Position numbers and translations under genes: made by a program. From an uncultured Faecalibacterium sp. (GTDB lineage Bacteria > Bacillota > Clostridia > Oscillospirales > Ruminococcaceae), in contig CAKSZF010000007.1 of the NCBI GenBank assembly GCA_934525405.1, positions 1 to 47,123 on the forward strand: DNA of 47,123 bases. Direction: 5' to 3'. The notes below the pieces were generated by a model. It worked only from the letters and a program-made list of their open reading frames with translations. It was not told the DNA's origin and did not search any database. This document shows, in pieces, positions 33,993 to 40,297 of this stretch (its first letter is position 1; each line of letters starts with the position of its first letter).

Positions 33993-34178
33993 TTACTTTT
34001 CTTCAGCTTTTTTCTTCTTCGGTGCAATTTTGTGGCCGGAGTAGATCGCCATAACCGTGCAGGCCAGAGAGCCGTAGGCAAAATATTTGTGAGCCTGCTG
34101 CAGTTTTTTGCAGCCTGTGTAGAAACAGCCTGCCATGCAAGCAAGTGCTCCGAGTGACCAATATTTATGTGCTTTCAT
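33993..34178 (-). CDS. Small membrane protein in the immR-immA operon
   Basis: A 61-residue protein with two hydrophobic segments (SLGALACMAGCFYTG and YFAYGSLACTVMAIYSG) related to each other as an internal repeat, and a Lys/Glu-rich tail (APKKKKAEEK). Such two-segment peptides (DUF6219-like in appearance) are frequent in mobile elements of Clostridia. ATG 34178 follows AAAGGGG. It is the last gene before the terminator of the minus-strand operon. A role in membrane association of the element's regulators, or a toxin-like role, cannot be told from sequence. The internal repeat begins KAHKYWSLGALAC and QAHKYFAYGSLAC. Confidence 0.6.
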   Translation of the reverse strand: MKAHKYWSLGALACMAGCFYTGCKKLQQAHKYFAYGSLACTVMAIYSGHKIAPKKKKAEEK

Positions 34179-34194
34179 TATGTGTGTTCCCCTT

Positions 34195-34365
34195 TCAGTC
34201 GTTATCTTCTGCCCGAATTCTGAGCAGTTCTTTTACTTCGGCATCTGTTGCCTGCCGTACTGCTGCGTAATCGTTATGTTCTATTGCACCGCAATCAGGG
34301 CAACGGTCAGGGAACTTCTCGGCAGAGAAGCAGTAGTGGCAGGTATCGCAGTAATAGTAGTTCAC
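34195..34365 (-). CDS. Small zinc-ribbon protein
   Basis: A 56-residue protein from GTG 34365, one base after the stop codon of the metallopeptidase gene, with GAGGTG as its ribosome-binding site. It reads NYYYCDTCHYCFSAEKFPDR and then CPDCGAIEHNDYAAVRQATD, with CxxCxxC and CxxC pairs typical of a small zinc ribbon, followed by a helical tail (EVKELLRIRAEDND). Its tight coupling with the ImmA-like gene suggests a joint role, perhaps in DNA or protein binding. No specific family recognised. It ends 17 bases before the ATG of the small membrane protein gene. Confidence 0.7.
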   Translation of the reverse strand: MNYYYCDTCHYCFSAEKFPDRCPDCGAIEHNDYAAVRQATDAEVKELLRIRAEDND

Positions 34366-34366
34366 C

Positions 34367-35026
34367 TCATTTCACCTCGCTATTCTTCATGGAGTCTTTC
34401 AGAAAATCATTGTGGAGTTCAGGAAGAACTGGCAGCTGATATCCTTTTGCCGCGAGGATGTTCAGCTTAAAATCTACGAAGTGTTTTTCAATTTCGATTT
34501 TCTGGGCAATCTCAGCCGGGGTGAGTACATCACCGTGTGTATACAGGAATTCCTGCAGAAGTTCCTGATATTTCATTGCCCGGTAAGCTGCAGATGCGTG
34601 GGATGGCATATTCGCCTCCAGATGAACCCGGTCGGCATTGAATTCGTAATAGCCAATCGGTTCCAGAACAGCATCGTCTGCCAGCAGCAGTTCGGCGGCG
34701 AAGGTGTTGGCTCGCCGTTCTACCTTTGAATTATCCAGACTATAAAAATAGGTGTCCTGGAATGCCTGACCGGAACTGGCGTGTTTCCGGTCAAACAGTG
34801 CGTGTCCCAGCTCATGGGCCATTGCGGATACACGCTGGGCATTCGTACAATTTGTGTTGATGCCGATGTACTCACAGTTCAGAATGACTGTGTAGTAACC
34901 GAGCAGGTCGTGGCAATACCGGATGTCTTTGAGCTTTATGGCTCTCTGGGAAATGATTTCTTCCGGATCGCGGGTCTTGTAGCGGCGAACTACAGCATCG
35001 GCCATATCAATAGCGCGTGTGTTCAA
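34367..35026 (-). CDS. ImmA/IrrE-type metallopeptidase
   Basis: A 219-residue protein of the ImmA/IrrE family (peptidase M78). The zinc site is SAMAHELGHALFD with H71, E72 and H75, and the downstream VERRANTFAAELLL supplies the third ligand. In ICEBs1 and related elements ImmA cleaves the ImmR repressor after DNA damage or quorum signals. The start is TTG 35026, chosen because AAAGGAG lies six bases upstream; the first Met is seven residues further in. It is 34 bases downstream of the XRE regulator gene, the standard immR-immA order. The C-terminal 70 residues are helical and less conserved. Confidence 0.88.
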   Translation of the reverse strand: MNTRAIDMADAVVRRYKTRDPEEIISQRAIKLKDIRYCHDLLGYYTVILNCEYIGINTNCTNAQRVSAMAHELGHALFDRKHASSGQAFQDTYFYSLDNSKVERRANTFAAELLLADDAVLEPIGYYEFNADRVHLEANMPSHASAAYRAMKYQELLQEFLYTHGDVLTPAEIAQKIEIEKHFVDFKLNILAAKGYQLPVLPELHNDFLKDSMKNSEVK

Positions 35027-35060
35027 GGTAGACTCCTTTCCTCTGGAGTAATATCAGTTC

Positions 35061-35570
35061 TTACCGCAGATATTTTTTTGGAGTAAATTTCTTCGCATCG
35101 GCCTTCGCATCGAGAAAAAGTGCTTCCATTTCTTTAATAAAAGCAGCCTGATCTTCTTCGGACAGCTCACCGCCGGCAAACAGGGCAGTGGTCTGTTCTT
35201 TTATTTTTTTTGCCTGTGCAACGCCGCGGGAACCATACTTTTTGCGGACATCTGCATAGAAGAGGTCATCGTTCAGCTCTTGCTGGAAGGTTGCCTCATC
35301 CATAAAATAATCCGTAGTGACTCCAAGAGCAGCCGCAATCTTCTGGATTGCTTCTACGCTTGGTTCTCGCTGGTTGGATTCAATATAGCGGATCGCACGA
35401 TCCGACATCGAAGCCCGACGTGCCAGTTCAGCCATACTCATGTGCTGAGCGGTGCGGAGGGCTTTTATTTTATCTCCGTTAGTTGCATCAGGAGCAAGAG
35501 TCGCAGCGGCCGTTGCTTTAACATCCTGCGTGTTGAGTAAATCGGTTTCAAAGTTCTTTTCGTCTTTCAT
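35061..35570 (-). CDS. XRE-family repressor, ImmR-like
   Basis: A 169-residue regulator with an HTH at residues about 34-92: KIKALRTAQHMSMAELARRA-SMSDRAIRYIESNQREPSVEAIQKIAAALGVTTDYF. A 30-residue Thr/Ala-rich extension precedes it. The C-terminal half (DLFYADVRKKYGSRGVAQAK ... FIKEMEALFLDAKADAKKF) is helical, a likely target for the protease encoded next. ATG 35570 follows GGAGG. It is divergent from the nuclease gene at 35871, and three GAAC-N4-GTTC dyads lie between them, so it probably represses both directions. It differs from classical ImmR by its long N-terminus. Confidence 0.85.
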   Translation of the reverse strand: MKDEKNFETDLLNTQDVKATAAATLAPDATNGDKIKALRTAQHMSMAELARRASMSDRAIRYIESNQREPSVEAIQKIAAALGVTTDYFMDEATFQQELNDDLFYADVRKKYGSRGVAQAKKIKEQTTALFAGGELSEEDQAAFIKEMEALFLDAKADAKKFTPKKYLR

Positions 35571-35649
35571 GTCATGCCTCCATGTGGGATAATCTGCTGC
35601 CTGCTGGAGGGAAAGTTACCAGTTCGACAACAAAAATTTGTAAAGCTAC

Positions 35650-35678
35650 TTGACAAGGAACAGCTGTTCCGTTATACT
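35650..35678 (+). promoter_or_regulatory. Promoter with an operator inside its spacer
   Basis: TTGACA (35650-35655), 17 bases, TATACT (35673-35678) on the plus strand. The palindrome GGAACAGCTGTTCC (35657-35670) fills the spacer, so a bound repressor would block RNA polymerase. Confidence 0.8.
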
Positions 35679-35707
35679 GAGAACAAAGGTTCAGGAACTT
35701 CTGTTCC
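35657..35707. promoter_or_regulatory. Three GAAC-N4-GTTC dyads (LexA-box-like or ImmR operators)
   Basis: GGAACAGCTGTTCC (35657-35670), GAACAAAGGTTC (35681-35692) and GGAACTTCTGTTCC (35694-35707). All keep GAAC-N4-GTTC, which is the SOS box of Gram-positive LexA (DinR). A TATAAT (35708-35713) abuts the third. Whether LexA or the adjacent XRE protein binds cannot be told from sequence. Confidence 0.7.
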
Positions 35708-35820
35708 TATAATACAATGAAAAGTTGTAGAAGTCAAGGGGTGATTTGGAAATAATACAGGACAATGAATTTCTTAAACCTGAAATTAAGAAAAATAATT
35801 TTCTGAACAAGAAAAAATAG

Positions 35821-35850
35821 TTGCAAAAACGCTTGCGATTGTGATAGTAT
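35821..35850 (+). promoter_or_regulatory. Second promoter, proximal to the HTH-HNH gene
   Basis: TTGCAA (35821-35826), 18 bases, TAGTAT (35845-35850), 20 bases before the ATG at 35871. Confidence 0.5.
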
Positions 35851-35870
35851 TTAAGACGGAGGTGAGAAAA

Positions 35871-37187
35871 ATGTTTTTCTTTGAACCGGATAACAGTCGG
35901 GATGTACATAAAAGAGTAACGGAATCATTGATTTCAGACAGCTTTGTATATACATCTAATATGGAAAATACAAGAGTCCTGCTGGGGAAAGAAACTGAAA
36001 AACAGGGTTTGCGTGGAGCGGATCTAGCCGAACTGACAGGATGGTCTCCATCAAAAACAAGTAAACTTACAGCAGGAAAACAGAAACTTACAGCAGAAGA
36101 CACTCGAATTTGGGCAAGAGCCCTTGGGTATACACCAGATCCGTTTATAAATGAAGATGCTGACATCAGATTTTATAAATTAGACGCTTATATTCGTAAA
36201 CCGAGTGATGTTTTGGAAGCATATTTTGATGCCTCTGATGACTCACCGGAGCATACGGCAATTGTTAATTACGAGTTGCCACTGTCGATATTATCTATGC
36301 TTGGTGTTAAGCTTTCGGATTATGCCATTAGAGCGAATGCTTCCTATTTTGGCATTGATCCTTATTCTAAGAAAGGATTTGGAAACACAGCAACGAGTAT
36401 CAGATTTTGGCAGCGTACTACTTCAAGCGGAGAGAATATGACTCCAGAATTCGGACTCTGGATATCTCCAGACAATGACTTCTTTTTATCAGCAGTCTAT
36501 CTGAATAGGCGAGACGGTGAAGGTGGAATGTCTGCATTGCGGGCAACCTATAAAGACGCTTTGCAGATAGAAGAGAGCGATGCGGAAGCATTTGATAGCT
36601 TCGCCAAAGAAAACAAGGACTGGTTTCCACAGTTTTTGAAAAAAGGTGAGATTGTCGCAGTAGGTGCAAGTACAAATAATTTGCCGGGGCCGGGTGACTT
36701 GGAAAACGTATTGATTCGGTTGTTTAAACAGTATTGTGCTTTAGTATGGGAAGTAAAAGGCATTGATCTTTTGCCTGAAAAATACAAGCAAAGGGAAGAA
36801 CTATCGGTCTTTCAACAATATGATATTTTAACTGGAGCGGCAGATTTTTCTGTAGATGTGAAGGAAGAAATTTTGCAGAGAGAAAACTATAAATGTGAAA
36901 ATGATCCGACACACAAGACGTTTATTGATGCTAATGGAAAACCATATATGGAAACTGCTCCCATTGTTCCATTTTCTGTAGGAGCACAATTTGGCCAAAC
37001 AATTTTTCAGGCGGAGAATGGGGCTTGCCTGTGTCCAATATGTAGAGCTAAGATGCGATATGGAACGCTTAGTGATCGAGAGGATATGATCTTAAAACTT
37101 TTCAGAAAACATCAGAAAGCGCTGCAAGAAAAAGGCATTGAAGTAACTTTAACGCAGGTTTTTACTGCCAATGGGCTGGGACAGTGA
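35871..37187 (+). CDS. HTH + HNH-type nuclease protein, candidate defence effector
   Basis: A 438-residue protein. Residues about 15-80 look like an HTH (TRVLLGKETEKQGLRGADLA, ELTGWSPSKTSKLTAGKQKL). The middle (residues 100-300) has no clear family, but NTATSIRFWQRTTSSGENMT, PEFGLWISPDNDFFLSAVYL recalls the McrB N-terminal/DUF3578 type of modified-DNA reader. The C-terminus has ILQRENYKCENDPTHKTFID, PYMETAPIVPF and NGACLCPICRAKMRYG, a zinc-finger HNH fold as in McrA-type nucleases. Together this suggests a restriction-like enzyme with its own DNA-binding domain. ATG 35871 follows GGAGGTG. It is divergent from immR behind three SOS-box-like sites. The role is inferred. Confidence 0.6.
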   Translation: MFFFEPDNSRDVHKRVTESLISDSFVYTSNMENTRVLLGKETEKQGLRGADLAELTGWSPSKTSKLTAGKQKLTAEDTRIWARALGYTPDPFINEDADIRFYKLDAYIRKPSDVLEAYFDASDDSPEHTAIVNYELPLSILSMLGVKLSDYAIRANASYFGIDPYSKKGFGNTATSIRFWQRTTSSGENMTPEFGLWISPDNDFFLSAVYLNRRDGEGGMSALRATYKDALQIEESDAEAFDSFAKENKDWFPQFLKKGEIVAVGASTNNLPGPGDLENVLIRLFKQYCALVWEVKGIDLLPEKYKQREELSVFQQYDILTGAADFSVDVKEEILQRENYKCENDPTHKTFIDANGKPYMETAPIVPFSVGAQFGQTIFQAENGACLCPICRAKMRYGTLSDREDMILKLFRKHQKALQEKGIEVTLTQVFTANGLGQ

Positions 37188-37230
37188 GATATTATCCGCT
37201 AACCGTGTAAGGAAAGGAGCGTACTGGTAA

Positions 37231-37443
37231 ATGAATACTACGAATAACAATGCTCGCCATGAACATTCACATAGCGATTATGTCAGAACACAGGGGAACT
37301 TTGCAAACACAACAAATGACGATGTGATCATTATGAAAAGCATCAGGGAGATTACCAGCCGGGGCAATAATGCCGAGGTAAAACGGCGCAGCGATGGAAG
37401 GCTGGCTGTTTATGAAGTGAAAAAGAGTATAACCATCGGATAA
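37231..37443 (+). CDS. Small hypothetical protein downstream of the HNH gene
   Basis: A 70-residue protein beginning with an Asn/His-rich, probably disordered stretch (NTTNNNARHEHSHSDYVRTQ) and ending in a short conserved-looking unit (IIMKSIREITSRGNNAEVKR, RSDGRLAVYEVKK). The end could form a beta hairpin with basic residues, as in small nucleic-acid-binding proteins. ATG 37231 is preceded by GGAAAGGAG at a slightly long distance. It lies 43 bases after the HNH gene and before a terminator, so the two form one transcription unit, and it may be an accessory or antidote to the nuclease. I do not recognise a family. Confidence 0.55.
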   Translation: MNTTNNNARHEHSHSDYVRTQGNFANTTNDDVIIMKSIREITSRGNNAEVKRRSDGRLAVYEVKKSITIG

Positions 37444-37465
37444 TTGGATTCGATGAAGGGCTAAT

Positions 37466-37513
37466 AGGAGCCGAGGATTGTGGTTGAAGAACCATGGTCT
37501 TCGGCTCCTTTTG
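37466..37513 (+). terminator. Terminator of the HNH operon
   Basis: AGGAGCCGA pairs with TCGGCTCCTTTT, with an inner hairpin GGTTGAAGAACC between the arms. Confidence 0.8.
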
Positions 37514-37597
37514 TCGTTTCAGGGGGAAAACATATCGGCATTTTGCACAAATTAACGACTTGCTTCTGAATCTTTTGACAAAATTTGCTAAAAACCA

Positions 37598-37626
37598 TTT
37601 ACGATTGATACGATATCTGCTATAAT
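37598..37626 (+). promoter_or_regulatory. Promoter of the non-coding unit
   Basis: TTTACG (37598-37603), 17 bases, TATAAT (37621-37626), a consensus -10 with a fair -35. Confidence 0.6.
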
Positions 37627-37632
37627 AAAAGA

Positions 37633-38030
37633 TACCACAAAGAATAGTGGTGCCATAAATAAGTTGAATAGAAGCAAATTTTATTGTCATAGGAGGTGTA
37701 CGGAAGGATAATTTGATTTCAGCCTGATTCGCATGGTAGGAGGCATAGCGAATCGGCGAGCGGTGTGAAGAGCACCTTACATAGAGTTGATTTAGATTAT
37801 TTAATTTCATGATGATAGAACCACAGTTATAAGGTTGGTTCTTATTTCAAAGTCAATGATATGTAGGTCGCAGTGCGCTCGTTTGTGGGTTGAAAGACAG
37901 TTATTGTTCTGATACACACGGCTTTTTAAGAACATACAATCTTAAAGGACCGAAAACACATCAGAGAAGCAAGTGTAGCGTTTGGTAAGTGCCAGCGACC
38001 TGTTCTCATGTGTTTCGGTCCTTTTTTATT
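37633..38030 (+). ncRNA. Candidate structured non-coding RNA or long structured leader
   Basis: About 400 bases without a plausible reading frame, between a promoter and a T-run hairpin. Visible stems are ACCAC/GTGGT (37634-37651), GATTCGC/GCGAATC (37726-37754), GGTG/CACC (37762-37776) and GAACCA/TGGTTC (37818-37841). The last is the long hairpin 37947-38021, in which GGACCGAAAACACAT pairs with ATGTGTTTCGGTCC and is extended inside by GAGAA/TTCTC, followed by TTTTTT. It could be a free RNA of the island or a leader controlling the XRE gene that starts at 38060. The class is not recognised. Confidence 0.45.
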
Positions 38031-38059
38031 ACCTACAAAAGAGGAAGGAGGTGTCTGGC

Positions 38060-38404
38060 GTGATCGATGTACATAGCGAGGAGTATATCCTTGGGCAGAA
38101 CATAAAAAAGTATCGAGCGTTGAAAAAATGGACGCAGAGCAAACTAAGCGAAGCTGTAGACATTGATCGCGCCGAGATTTCCAAATATGAGAGTGGCCAA
38201 AACGGGGAGATGGGATTTAAGATGCTGAAGCGGTTTGCAAAGGCATTGGATGTTTCAACTGAACAGCTACTCGATGAGGAGGATGAACCTCCTGAGAAAA
38301 ATGAGCAGCATATAGAAAAATATGAAAGACTAAATTCAGAAAATCAAAAAATGATAGATAAAATGATGGATGCCTTATTCCTACAACAATCAATGGCATC
38401 GTGA
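38060..38404 (+). CDS. XRE-family regulator with acidic tail
   Basis: A 114-residue protein with an HTH in residues about 10-70: YILGQNIKKYRALKKWTQSK, LSEAVDIDRAEISKYESGQN and GEMGFKMLKRFAKALDVSTEQLL. An acidic segment (DEEDEPPEKNEQ) and a helical end (LNSENQKMIDKMMDALFLQQ) follow, the common build of small phage- or element-type repressors. GTG 38060 was chosen, with AAGGAGG upstream; GTG 38051 is an alternative. It is flanked by long hairpins on both sides (37947-38021 and 38613-38728) and by its own terminator. Target sites may be the palindrome at 38465-38482. Confidence 0.82.
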   Translation: MIDVHSEEYILGQNIKKYRALKKWTQSKLSEAVDIDRAEISKYESGQNGEMGFKMLKRFAKALDVSTEQLLDEEDEPPEKNEQHIEKYERLNSENQKMIDKMMDALFLQQSMAS

Positions 38405-38440
38405 TCCGTACAGTGAAGATGACTGTGCGGATTTTTTTTT
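38402..38440 (+). terminator. Terminator of the XRE gene
   Basis: ATCCGTACAGT-gaagatg-ACTGTGCGGAT followed by nine T, directly after the stop codon. Confidence 0.9.
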
Positions 38441-38464
38441 GCCATTTTTCAGGCTGTGATGAAA

Positions 38465-38494
38465 TGTGGGAAATTTCCCACATAAGTGTGGGAA
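38465..38494. promoter_or_regulatory. Perfect 18-bp palindrome plus half-site
   Basis: TGTGGGAAATTTCCCACA (38465-38482) is fully palindromic, and the half-site TGTGGGAA repeats at 38487-38494. It looks like an operator or a protein-binding site of the element. No T run, so not a terminator. Confidence 0.6.
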
Positions 38495-38612
38495 GCACAC
38501 CATCGGAAAAGTTCAGCCATCCTGTTATCATATAGTCAGTTCAAGGGACAAGCCCACAGAGCCAAAGAAAAGAAGCTGATGGGACAGACCTGAATCAATA
38601 AAAAATATCATA

Positions 38613-38732
38613 AGCCCGATTCTAGAGAAGGCGAAGGATACCATAGTAGAACCAACAGCACAGCGAGTTATTTGCCCGTGCTGGAGGTATGCGAATGGGA
38701 TCACTCTGACTATCTCTGGAATCGGGCTTTTC
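38613..38732 (+). ncRNA. Long nested hairpin ending in a T tract
   Basis: AGCCCGATTCTAGAGA (38613-38628) pairs with TCTCTGGAATCGGGCT (38713-38728). Inside it, ATACC pairs with GGTAT, and CAGCAC with GTGCTG. TTTTCTTTTT follows, so the hairpin could end transcription. It is much larger than an ordinary terminator and resembles the 37947-38021 hairpin in design. It may be a small RNA or a regulated terminator before the next gene. Nothing coding is visible in 38441-38819. Confidence 0.45.
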
Positions 38733-38819
38733 TTTTTGCCCTGCCAGCGGTGCGGTGTCCTCGCTCATGTTCTGCTTTGGTGTCTTTCCCTCCCAGAGTC
38801 CGGGGGAAAGGACAGAAAA

Positions 38820-39104
38820 ATGATGAACATGATGACTGGGGCAGTAGCAATTAACGGTGGCGTTGGTGTGATGGAGATCCGTCAGCCGAAGATGGCAGAG
38901 GTCGTGGGGCAGGTCAGCGCAGTTGCTGCGGATGTTGCCCAGAACGCACACATCACCCTGCGTGAGCTGAAGGAAAAGATCGATGCGGTGGTGGAACAGA
39001 AGCTGCCGACCTTTAAGACCCTCATGGAGCAAAAGCCGATGGCAGTTGCCCAGACCACGGTCAACGATGCTTCCCTGACGGTATACGAGAATGGCTATCA
39101 ATGA
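38820..39104 (+). CDS. Small hypothetical protein (island operon, first gene)
   Basis: A 94-residue protein, mostly helical, starting at ATG 38820 with AAAGGAC upstream. A Gly/Ala/Met-rich start (MMNMMTGAVAINGGVGVMEI) is followed by an amphipathic segment (KMAEVVGQVSAVAADVAQNA, ITLRELKEKIDAVVEQKLPT) and an ordinary tail. No membrane segment, cysteine motif or known domain is visible. Its last 14 bases overlap the start of the zinc-ribbon gene, so the two are made together. Codon use here is richer in GC than that of the nuclease genes nearby. I do not recognise a family. Confidence 0.6.
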   Translation: MMNMMTGAVAINGGVGVMEIRQPKMAEVVGQVSAVAADVAQNAHITLRELKEKIDAVVEQKLPTFKTLMEQKPMAVAQTTVNDASLTVYENGYQ

Positions 39105-39543
39105 TGAACTTGAACGAAAGCGGAATGCCTTAAAAATGCTGGATAACCTTCTGGATGACAGCGCAGAATTTGAAACTTTCCAGACGCAGCATTATTGGGA
39201 CATCATCAGCGAAAAAGAAGCGGCAGGCGAGGAATTTATCGATATCGAGGATATGTATGGATATCGGCCGGTTTCTCTGGAAAGAGCAGTCAAATGTCCT
39301 CATTGCGGTCATGAAGAAAATGTTGACCTTGAGGACTTCATGTATGATGAAAGTTCTTACGAAAAAGAAAATGGTATGGGACCGGATCTTGTGTACAGCT
39401 TTAATTCTGAAGATTGCTATGAATGTCCAGAATGTGGCCACACATTAAAAATCGAAGGCTGGATTCGGGAATACCCAATGGGAGCGTATGATTCGGAAGA
39501 TATAAAAGTAGAGGATTGTGGGGGTGATGAAGATGACGAGTGA
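39091..39543 (+). CDS. Zinc-ribbon protein with acidic tail
   Basis: A 150-residue protein. The N-terminal 60 residues are helical (DELERKRNALKMLDNLLDDS, AEFETFQTQHYWDIISEKEA). Two CxxC pairs follow, KCPHCGHEENVDLEDFMYDE near residue 69 and YECPECGHTLKIEGWIREYP near residue 111, which should bind one zinc ion. The C-terminus is strongly acidic (SEDIKVEDCGGDEDDE). It could act in nucleic-acid or protein binding in the island; no precise family recognised. The start ATG 39091 has a weak ribosome-binding site and probably relies on coupling with the overlapping upstream gene. It overlaps the next gene by about 11 bases. Confidence 0.65.
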   Translation: MAINDELERKRNALKMLDNLLDDSAEFETFQTQHYWDIISEKEAAGEEFIDIEDMYGYRPVSLERAVKCPHCGHEENVDLEDFMYDESSYEKENGMGPDLVYSFNSEDCYECPECGHTLKIEGWIREYPMGAYDSEDIKVEDCGGDEDDE

Positions 39544-39835
39544 GGAAAGAGAACTGCTGAAAAGAATGGATGCCGGAGAACTGGACGGCATGGTTGGGGA
39601 CATGTTTCAGACAGATGGGGGTTCAACTGTCTGGACGATAATTAAAAATGGGATTCCCGTCAGATTTAAGCAGGGATCTGGAGGCAAGTTTTTCAACGGA
39701 AAGGAAAATGAACGATACGAGGGAGTTCTTCATACACTTGCAAAATGGATGACTGATGAAGAGCGATTGGACTTCTTGAGAAAATTTGGATGGCTTATCC
39801 ATGATGCAGCAGTAAATGCTTATGCGAATCAATGA
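39533..39835 (+). CDS. Small hypothetical protein ending at the AraC junction
   Basis: A 100-residue protein (MTSEERELLKRMDAGELDGM, then VGDMFQTDGGSTVWTIIKNG and a helical C-terminal half with GVLHTLAKWMTDEERLDFLR and WLIHDAAVNAYANQ). ATG 39533 is chosen with GGGGG eight bases upstream; ATG 39527 is possible. The last codons (TATGCGAATCAATGA) also form the first codons of the truncated AraC gene in another frame, so the natural C-terminus may have been replaced when the two were joined. No recognised family. It is the third gene of the small-protein operon. Confidence 0.55.
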   Translation: MTSEERELLKRMDAGELDGMVGDMFQTDGGSTVWTIIKNGIPVRFKQGSGGKFFNGKENERYEGVLHTLAKWMTDEERLDFLRKFGWLIHDAAVNAYANQ

Positions 39836-40223
39836 GAAGCTGGGGACTTTACTCACCTTACTGATGGAGCAGTCATGGCATCCAGAGAGTATTATAATAT
39901 CTCGAAAGCGGCTGGAACTTGCAGCCGTGAAGGAGTATCTGGACGAACACTTTACAGAGAAAATTGTGCTGGAAGAGTTGGCAGAGAAGTTCTTTATTAA
40001 CAAGTTCTATCTATCGAAAATCTTCAAAAAGACTTATGGAACGACGGTCAACAGTTATCTCATCTCGAAAAGAATCACCAGAGCCAAGCAGCTACTCCGA
40101 TTTACGGATATGACTGTGGATGAAGTTGGTGTTGCGGTCGGTATGGGAGATGCAAACTACTTCAGTCGAATGTTCCGAAAAGTTGAAGGCATCAGTCCAA
40201 GAGAATATCGGAAACAGTGGTGA
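39822..40223 (+). pseudogene. AraC-family regulator, 5'-truncated (cassette copy 2)
   Basis: About 133 codons from ATG 39822 correspond to the C-terminal half of the regulator at 30021-30884, from MRINEKLGTLLTLLMEQSWHPE onward. The DNA-binding domain is complete (LEELAEKFFINKFYLSKIFK, VDEVGVAVGMGDANYFSRMF, EGISPREYRKQW). The sensing domain is gone. The lost part is replaced by the end of the upstream small-protein gene, whose stop TGA lies inside the AraC frame. If translated by coupling, it would give a ligand-independent DNA-binding protein that could compete with the full-length copy. Otherwise it is a pseudogene. Confidence 0.75.
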
Positions 40224-40251
40224 ACACAGGGGAGAACGCCCTGTGTTTTCC
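40223..40251 (+). terminator. Terminator/attenuator between AraC and RmlC-like genes, copy 2
   Basis: AACACAGGG-gagaacg-CCCTGTGTT followed by TTCC, the counterpart of 30884-30912. Confidence 0.65.
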
Positions 40252-40297
40252 TGAAAAGCATATAGTTTGAAACGAAAATAAAAAGAGAGGCGCAACG

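Noticed and set aside
33436..39820. Complete integrative conjugative element or prophage suggested by ImmR/ImmA
   Set aside because: No integrase, excisionase, relaxase, coupling protein, replication or structural phage gene is present. Only the regulator-protease pair is shared with such elements.
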